Assembly (NCBI GenBank): GCA_019415525.1
Contig: DXZA01000011.1
Coordinates: forward strand, 1-10,543
Direction: 5' to 3'
DNA from: Tyzzerella sp.
GTDB taxonomy: Bacteria > Bacillota > Clostridia > Lachnospirales > Anaerotignaceae
Length of the DNA stretch: 10,543 nt
A program made the position numbers and the translations under genes. The notes below the pieces were generated by a model. The model did no database searches. It was not told where the DNA came from and saw nothing but the letters and a program-made list of their open reading frames with translations. Position 1 is the first letter of the stretch, and each line of letters starts with the position of its first letter. This document shows, in pieces, positions 7,072 through 10,543 of the stretch.

Positions 7072-8226
7072 TCATTTAACTACTTTAAGATATATATTTC
7101 TTATATCATCTAAACTAAGTTCTTTCATATTATTAACTAATAATCTTTGTTGTTTGCTTCCTGCATCAACAAGGAAATCTAAATCATCTTTACTTACACC
7201 CCATTTTGATAAATCAGTTGGAATATCAGTTTTTTCAACAATATCTACTATTTGTCCAATTATATAATCTGCTTTTTCTTCATCTGAATTTTTAATTAAT
7301 TCTGGAAAAATTAAATTACACATTTTTGCTAATCTTTTTGTACAAACATCTTTATTAAACTGCATAACATGTGCAAATAAGATTGCATTTGATACACCAT
7401 GGGCTATATGATATTTACCACCTAGAGGATATGAAAGTGCATGTACTGCTGTTGTATCACTCCCTGTTATAGCAACACCACCATAGAAAGCACCTAATAA
7501 CATATTATTTTTTGCTTCCATATTATCTGCATCATTATAAGCTTCTCTAATATTTTTAAATATTAATCTTGCTGACTCGATAGCATATACATTAGAAAAT
7601 GGAGTTGCTTTTTTAGATGTATAACATTCAACAGCATGTGCTAAAGCATCAACTCCGGTTGCAGCAATAATTGATTTTGGCAATCTCTTAATCATTTGAG
7701 CATCTAATATTACATAATCAGGTATCATATTGTCATTTACTATACCTTTTTTAGATTGTTCTTCTGGTATAGCAACAATAGCATTACAAGTAGCTTCAGA
7801 ACCTGTTCCACAAGTTGTTGGTATCATAATTGATTTAATATATTTTTTAACATTAGCAGTACCATTTAATAAATCAATAATTGTATAATCAGCACCTTTT
7901 AATATAGAACACAATTTAGCCGCATCCATAACGCTTCCACCGCCAAGTGCAATTATTAAATCTCCATTATGAGCTTCAACTTCATTTATAACTTTCTCAA
8001 CATCTTTATATGCTGGTTCGGGAACTAAATCATCAAATGTTATATATTCTATATTTATTTCATTTAATATGTCTGTAAGTATATTCAATAAACCAGTACC
8101 AACTATACCTTTATCAGTAAATATTATTACTTTTTTAGCTTCTTCACTTTTTAAAATATCTTTAACCTTATTAATAGAACCTTCTCCACCATATATATGA
8201 GATGGTATTTTTATTTCATACTGCAT
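7072..8226 (-). CDS. Iron-containing (group III) alcohol dehydrogenase
   Basis: 384-residue cytoplasmic NAD(P)-dependent dehydrogenase and first gene of the operon. The nucleotide-binding GGGSVMDAAK lies at 95-104, and ITIPTT-like IMIPTTCGTGSEAT at 133-146. The four metal ligands are all present: D193 and H197 (DALAHAVE), H262 (VHALSYPLGG) and H276 (IAHGVSNA). Length is normal. The ATG at 8226 is chosen because AAAGGGG (8234-8240) lies 7 nt upstream; an in-frame TTG at 8259 would place an inverted repeat and the ribosome site inside the coding region. Family members reduce aldehydes such as glycolaldehyde, lactaldehyde or succinate semialdehyde, or oxidise the matching alcohols. In this operon it may reduce an aldehyde released by the DapA-type aldolase and re-oxidise NADH, or oxidise an alcohol precursor into the pathway. 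Substrate is not determined by sequence. Confidence 0.88.
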   Translation of the reverse strand: MQYEIKIPSHIYGGEGSINKVKDILKSEEAKKVIIFTDKGIVGTGLLNILTDILNEINIEYITFDDLVPEPAYKDVEKVINEVEAHNGDLIIALGGGSVMDAAKLCSILKGADYTIIDLLNGTANVKKYIKSIMIPTTCGTGSEATCNAIVAIPEEQSKKGIVNDNMIPDYVILDAQMIKRLPKSIIAATGVDALAHAVECYTSKKATPFSNVYAIESARLIFKNIREAYNDADNMEAKNNMLLGAFYGGVAITGSDTTAVHALSYPLGGKYHIAHGVSNAILFAHVMQFNKDVCTKRLAKMCNLIFPELIKNSDEEKADYIIGQIVDIVEKTDIPTDLSKWGVSKDDLDFLVDAGSKQQRLLVNNMKELSLDDIRNIYLKVVK

Positions 8227-8242
8227 ATCAAAACCCCTTTCT

Positions 8243-8257
8243 GTTTCTTTTTGAAAC
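8243..8257. promoter_or_regulatory. Inverted repeat GTTTC-N5-GAAAC, promoter-proximal copy
   Basis: The plus strand reads GTTTCTTTTTGAAAC, a 15-bp dyad with perfect 5-bp arms. It lies just upstream of the ADH ribosome site and, if the promoter at 8286-8314 is right, about 20-35 nt inside the transcript. A protein bound here would block transcription. The same dyad recurs at 8336-8350, suggesting a pair of operators for one regulator. Confidence 0.5.
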
Positions 8258-8285
8258 AATATATCTTATTTTTTTTCTTGAATAT

Positions 8286-8314
8286 AGAGTATCATTTTAT
8301 ATTTTATTTTGCAA
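8286..8314 (-). promoter_or_regulatory. Candidate sigma-A promoter of the sugar-acid operon
   Basis: On the minus strand TTGCAA (8309-8314) is separated by exactly 17 nt from TACTCT (8286-8291), which keeps the three most conserved -10 positions (TA...T). It is preceded by TGn (TGA at 8292-8294), an extended -10 like that of the regulator gene. Transcription would start near 8279, giving a leader of about 53 nt. The -10 is weak, as expected for a regulated promoter. The TTGCA could also be half of a sigma-54 -12 element, but there is no GG at the -24 position. Confidence 0.4.
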
Positions 8315-8335
8315 CACTATTTTAAAACTTTTTTC

Positions 8336-8350
8336 GTTTCATATTGAAAC
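8336..8350. promoter_or_regulatory. Inverted repeat GTTTC-N5-GAAAC, upstream copy
   Basis: The plus strand reads GTTTCATATTGAAAC, with 6-bp perfect arms around a 3-nt centre. It has the same 15-bp length and outer arms as the dyad at 8243-8257. It lies about 22 bp upstream of the candidate -35, a position typical of an activator site or the distal half of a looping repressor pair. Centres of the two copies are 93 bp apart. Confidence 0.5.
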
Positions 8351-8360
8351 ATAAAAGCTT

Positions 8361-8421
8361 GTTGTATTATTTTAAATACTAAAACAACTTCATTTAATAT
8401 AAAACGTTGTATTTTAAAATA
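8361..8421. repeat. GTTGTATT direct repeats with an inverted ACAAC between
   Basis: GTTGTATTATTTTAAATA (8361-8378) and GTTGTATTTTAAAATA (8406-8421) are imperfect direct repeats 45 bp apart, with the inverted sequence AAAACAAC at 8381-8388 between them. On the minus strand the pair GTTGT...ACAAC can form a weak hairpin followed by AAGCTTTT after the recombinase stop, so it may be a poor terminator. It could equally be a footprint of the element end. The region is otherwise AT-rich filler with no gene. Confidence 0.3.
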
Positions 8422-8451
8422 TAAGTTTATTCTTTTATTTATTAAATAATA

Positions 8452-10035
8452 TTAAATATTTTCTTCTACTAAATTACCTTGCTGAAAACATATTTCAATT
8501 TTACTATCACTCACAGCAATCACATTCCTTATTAACCTTCTTACAAGATTATCATCATATTCTGTCATATAAATATTTGTGTTATCTATAAATTCATCAG
8601 CCTTATTTAATTTCTCCCTACCACCTAAAGATTTTATCTTGTTAGTTTCAAGTTCTTCAATACGACTTGTTATGTTTTTACAGGCTTTTTCATATTCTTC
8701 TGTGTTTTCATATGTATTGTTTTTTATTAAATTTACAAGCTGTTTTTCCAATTCTTTTATCTCTGAATCATATTCTGTTGTTGTATCTTTTGAAATTACG
8801 CTTATAACATTTTTTCTGAAGCTATCTACAAACTTATTTTTGTCTTGAAATTGTTTATTTATAGCATTCATAATGGCTTGCTGAAGAACTTTTTCATCAT
8901 ATGTAGGTGAGTTTTTACAGTATTTTGTTCCATTTCTTAATCTATTTTCACATCTCCAAACAGCTTTTTTTTCTCCATACTTTGACCAAACTTGTCTTCT
9001 GTAAGGTGTGCCACATTCTTTGCATATGAATATGCTTGTTAAAGCATATTTACTGTTATATCGGCATTTTCTGTCAGTTTCATTTTTATTTGGTGCTTTA
9101 TTTTTTGAATTAGCTCTTCTTTCCATTTCTTCCTGTACTCTATAAAACAATTCTCTTGGTATAATTCCTTTATGGCTGTTTTCTGTATAATATTGATTAA
9201 CTTCACCATTATTGGTTCTACGTTCTTTTGTAAGGAAATCTACTGTATATGTTTTCTGACATAGTGTATCACCTATATATTTCTCATTACTTAAAATTCT
9301 TATGACAGAGGCAACACCCCAATTAGTTTTTCCTCGTATTGTTTTATAGCCTTTTTCCTTCAGTTTTTTAGCTATATTATTATAACTGCTACCTTCCATA
9401 AATTCAGCGAATATAAATTTTACTATTTCTGCTTCTTCCGGTATAATTTCAAGCTGACCGTTTTTATTCCTTTTATATCCTAAAAGCCTACTTACAAGGG
9501 TTTCTCCTGTTTCATATTTCCTTTTAAGTCCCCATCTTACGTTTTCACTGATATTTCTGCTTTCTTCCTGAGCCTGACTACTGAGTATAGTTATAAGAAG
9601 TTCTCCTGACGAATCCAATGTATTAATGTTTTCTTTTTCAAAGTATACAGCTATGTTTTTTTCTTTAAGTTTTCGTATATGTATAAGGCTATCAACGGTA
9701 TTTCTTGCGAACCTTGATATTGATTTTGTTATAATCATATCAATTTCATTACTTTTCTTGATACACCTATCTATCATAGCATTGAAATCATCTCTTTTTT
9801 TGGTGTTTGTAGCTGATATACCATCATCAGCATATATACCTGCCATATTCCAGTTTGGGTTTTCATTAATTAGTTTTGTATAGTATTCAATTTGTGCTTC
9901 ATAGCTTGATTCTTGTTCTTCTTGTAATGTACTAACTCTGCAATATGCAACAACATTAAGTTTTTTATATTTTGGTTGAACATTTTTATTAGTATCAACT
10001 TTTGCCGGTATGACCGATATCTTATATAAACACCT
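8452..10035 (-). pseudogene. Large serine recombinase, nearly complete but without a start codon
   Basis: The frame is open for 527 codons after the TGA at 10036-10038. It reads KISVIPAKVDTN, then the resolvase domain with catalytic serine in YCRVST (Ser codon 9931-9933), YADDGISATNTKKRDDF and SISRFARNTVDS. A recombinase domain follows (PEEAEIVKFIFAEF onward), then a zinc ribbon with CKEC and paired cysteines in CENRLRNGTKYC, and a C-terminal charged coiled coil. This is the unidirectional integrase/transposase type that moves integrative elements in Clostridia. No ATG, GTG or TTG occurs between the TGA and the ATG at 9846, and starting there would remove the catalytic serine. Relatives begin with a methionine a few residues before VIPAK, so the start was probably lost in a deletion that joined this gene to the truncated gene upstream. 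Rare initiation at ATA (10020) cannot be excluded. The body has no internal stop, so the damage looks recent. Confidence 0.8.
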
Positions 10036-10142
10036 TCACAGAAAAGTTCATATATTTCTTTAACCACTTTTCCTTCAATATCATCTATAATAATAGTTGT
10101 TCTATCAAATCTATATCCATAAGGTAATCGCCTTGTTGCCAT
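9870..10142 (-). pseudogene. Truncated small recombinase-domain gene with an out-of-frame tail
   Basis: Starts at ATG 10142 behind a good ribosome site (GGAAAGGA) and encodes MATRRLPYGYRF followed by IEGKVVKEIYELFCEGVYI. This is the opening of the Pfam recombinase domain, as in the small middle gene of three-recombinase cassettes. After about 40 codons (near 10024) similarity stops, and the frame continues as an unrelated tail (from RYRSYRQKL to LNTIQN) because it overlaps the true reading frame of the next recombinase. Comparable genes are usually considerably longer. A deletion removing its 3' part and the start codon of the next gene explains both defects. It begins 2 nt after the stop of the preceding recombinase remnant, as expected for a compact cassette. 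Confidence 0.65.
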
Positions 10143-10144
10143 TT

Positions 10145-10543
10145 TCAATTTCCTTTCCTGTATTCTCTGCACTCAAGTTTATTTTTTAATATAAATGTTA
10201 TTTCGCCTTTTGATATTAAAATCTTGTCTATGATTTTTTTAAATAAATCTTTATCATATTCTTTAAGGCATTTAGGTGAATTTTTTATTAAATCAATCAG
10301 CTTTTCTGTTTCTCTTATTTCATAATTCATTTAACTTTTTTCTATGTATCTTATCTTTTAAGTTCAATTATTTTCTTCTCAGTCATATTTTTTTGTTGTA
10401 TATAAAAAGCAGAGTCAATACACCTTTTTTGCATTAGTTGATTTAAGGTGTTGCTCTGCTTTATAAGTTCGTCTATTTTGTTTTCATATTTTTCATATTC
10501 TTCTTCTGTTATCAATTTTCTTAAAAACATTCTTTTAAGTATT
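10145..10543 (-). pseudogene. C-terminal remnant of another large serine recombinase (partial, frameshifted)
   Basis: From the window edge one frame reads MFLRKLITEEEYEKYENKID then DSAFYIQQKNMTEKKIIELKR and stops at TAA near 10352. The next frame would continue DKIHRKKLNEL, and a third reads EIRETEKLIDLIKNSP, EYDKDLFKKIIDKILI and ITFILKNKLECREY to the stop at 10145. Joined together these form the typical coiled-coil and C-terminal tail of a large serine recombinase (a LITEEEYE helix, then [FY]D.[DE]LF..I[IV]DKI[IL] and I.F.LKN.LE). Two single-base changes in A-rich runs around 10331-10352 are needed to restore one frame. The short ORF 10145-10330, starting at an ATG, is therefore a fragment and not a separate small gene. 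The rest of this recombinase lies beyond the window. Confidence 0.65.

Larger units (their letters stand above)
700..8279 (-). other. Predicted seven-gene sugar-acid catabolic operon (transcription unit)
   Basis: Seven same-strand genes with gaps of 15-45 nt, each with its own Shine-Dalgarno, lie between a candidate promoter (8286-8314) and a strong terminator (700-746). No internal hairpin with a T tract was seen. Order: Fe-ADH, PdxA2, DUF1537 kinase, DapA-like aldolase, D-2-hydroxyacid dehydrogenase, SLC13 permease, MBL-fold protein. Uptake, phosphorylation, oxidative decarboxylation to DHAP and a separate aldolase/dehydrogenase branch are all represented. Confidence 0.7.

Noticed and set aside
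8227..8259. Upstream TTG start for the alcohol dehydrogenase
   Set aside because: It would translate through the dyad and the AAAGGGG site, and adds residues not typical of the family; ATG 8226 is better placed.
8300..8330. Sigma-54 promoter for the operon
   Set aside because: A TTGCA -12-like element exists but the GG at -24 is missing, so I did not call it.
8243..8350. Catabolite-response (cre) elements
   Set aside because: The dyads lack the central CG and the spacing of the cre consensus.
8579..8848. Plus-strand open frame opposite the recombinase coiled coil
   Set aside because: Serine/phenylalanine-rich composition is the complement of Glu/Lys-rich coiled-coil codons.
9626..9883. Plus-strand open frame opposite the resolvase domain
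   Set aside because: Antisense shadow; the minus strand has a clear serine recombinase.
10015..10040. Programmed frameshift joining the small recombinase-domain gene to the large recombinase
   Set aside because: No slippery heptamer or downstream structure is evident; a deletion that truncates the first and removes the start of the second is simpler.
1..10543. CRISPR array, tRNA, rRNA or riboswitch
   Set aside because: No regularly spaced repeats, tRNA-like cloverleaf or conserved riboswitch core was seen; the longest non-coding stretch is only about 225 bp.

Overview
The window is strongly AT-rich. Shine-Dalgarno sequences are strong and purine-rich, and TTG appears to be used as a start codon. 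The gene families (PrpR_N-type regulator, DUF1537 kinase, iron-containing alcohol dehydrogenase, clustered large serine recombinases) fit a low-GC anaerobic Bacillota, most likely a Clostridia-type gut or sediment organism. I cannot name the species. All real genes lie on the minus strand, so transcription runs from high to low coordinates.

Right part (about 8450-10543): remnants of a large-serine-recombinase cassette typical of integrative elements in Clostridia. In transcription order there is (1) the C-terminal end of one recombinase, entering from outside the window and broken by two frame changes (10145-10543); (2) a small recombinase-domain gene cut short after about 40 codons (start 10142); and (3) a nearly complete large serine recombinase with catalytic serine, zinc ribbon and coiled coil. 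Gene 3 has lost its start codon where it joins gene 2 out of frame (8452-10035). The cassette looks decayed and probably marks one end of an old insertion.

Middle (8226-8451): an intergenic control region. It holds a plausible sigma-A promoter with an extended -10, flanked by two copies of the same inverted repeat, GTTTC-N5-GAAAC, centred 93 bp apart.

Left and centre (752-8226): seven tightly spaced genes, probably one operon ending at a strong terminator (700-746). In order they encode an iron-containing alcohol dehydrogenase, a PdxA2-like 4-phospho-sugar-acid dehydrogenase, a DUF1537 four-carbon acid sugar kinase, a DapA-family aldolase/synthase, a D-2-hydroxyacid dehydrogenase, an SLC13/DASS-type acid permease and a metallo-beta-lactamase-fold protein with an internal deletion. 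The kinase/PdxA2 pair is the established route from D-threonate or D-erythronate to dihydroxyacetone phosphate and CO2. The permease would bring in the acid, and the other enzymes suggest a second branch handling a 2-oxo acid, an aldehyde and a 2-hydroxyacid. The exact substrate cannot be fixed from sequence.

Far left (1-666): the N-terminal part of a PrpR_N-domain transcription regulator with its own extended -10 promoter and a TTG start. It is the likely sensor for the operon and runs off the window.
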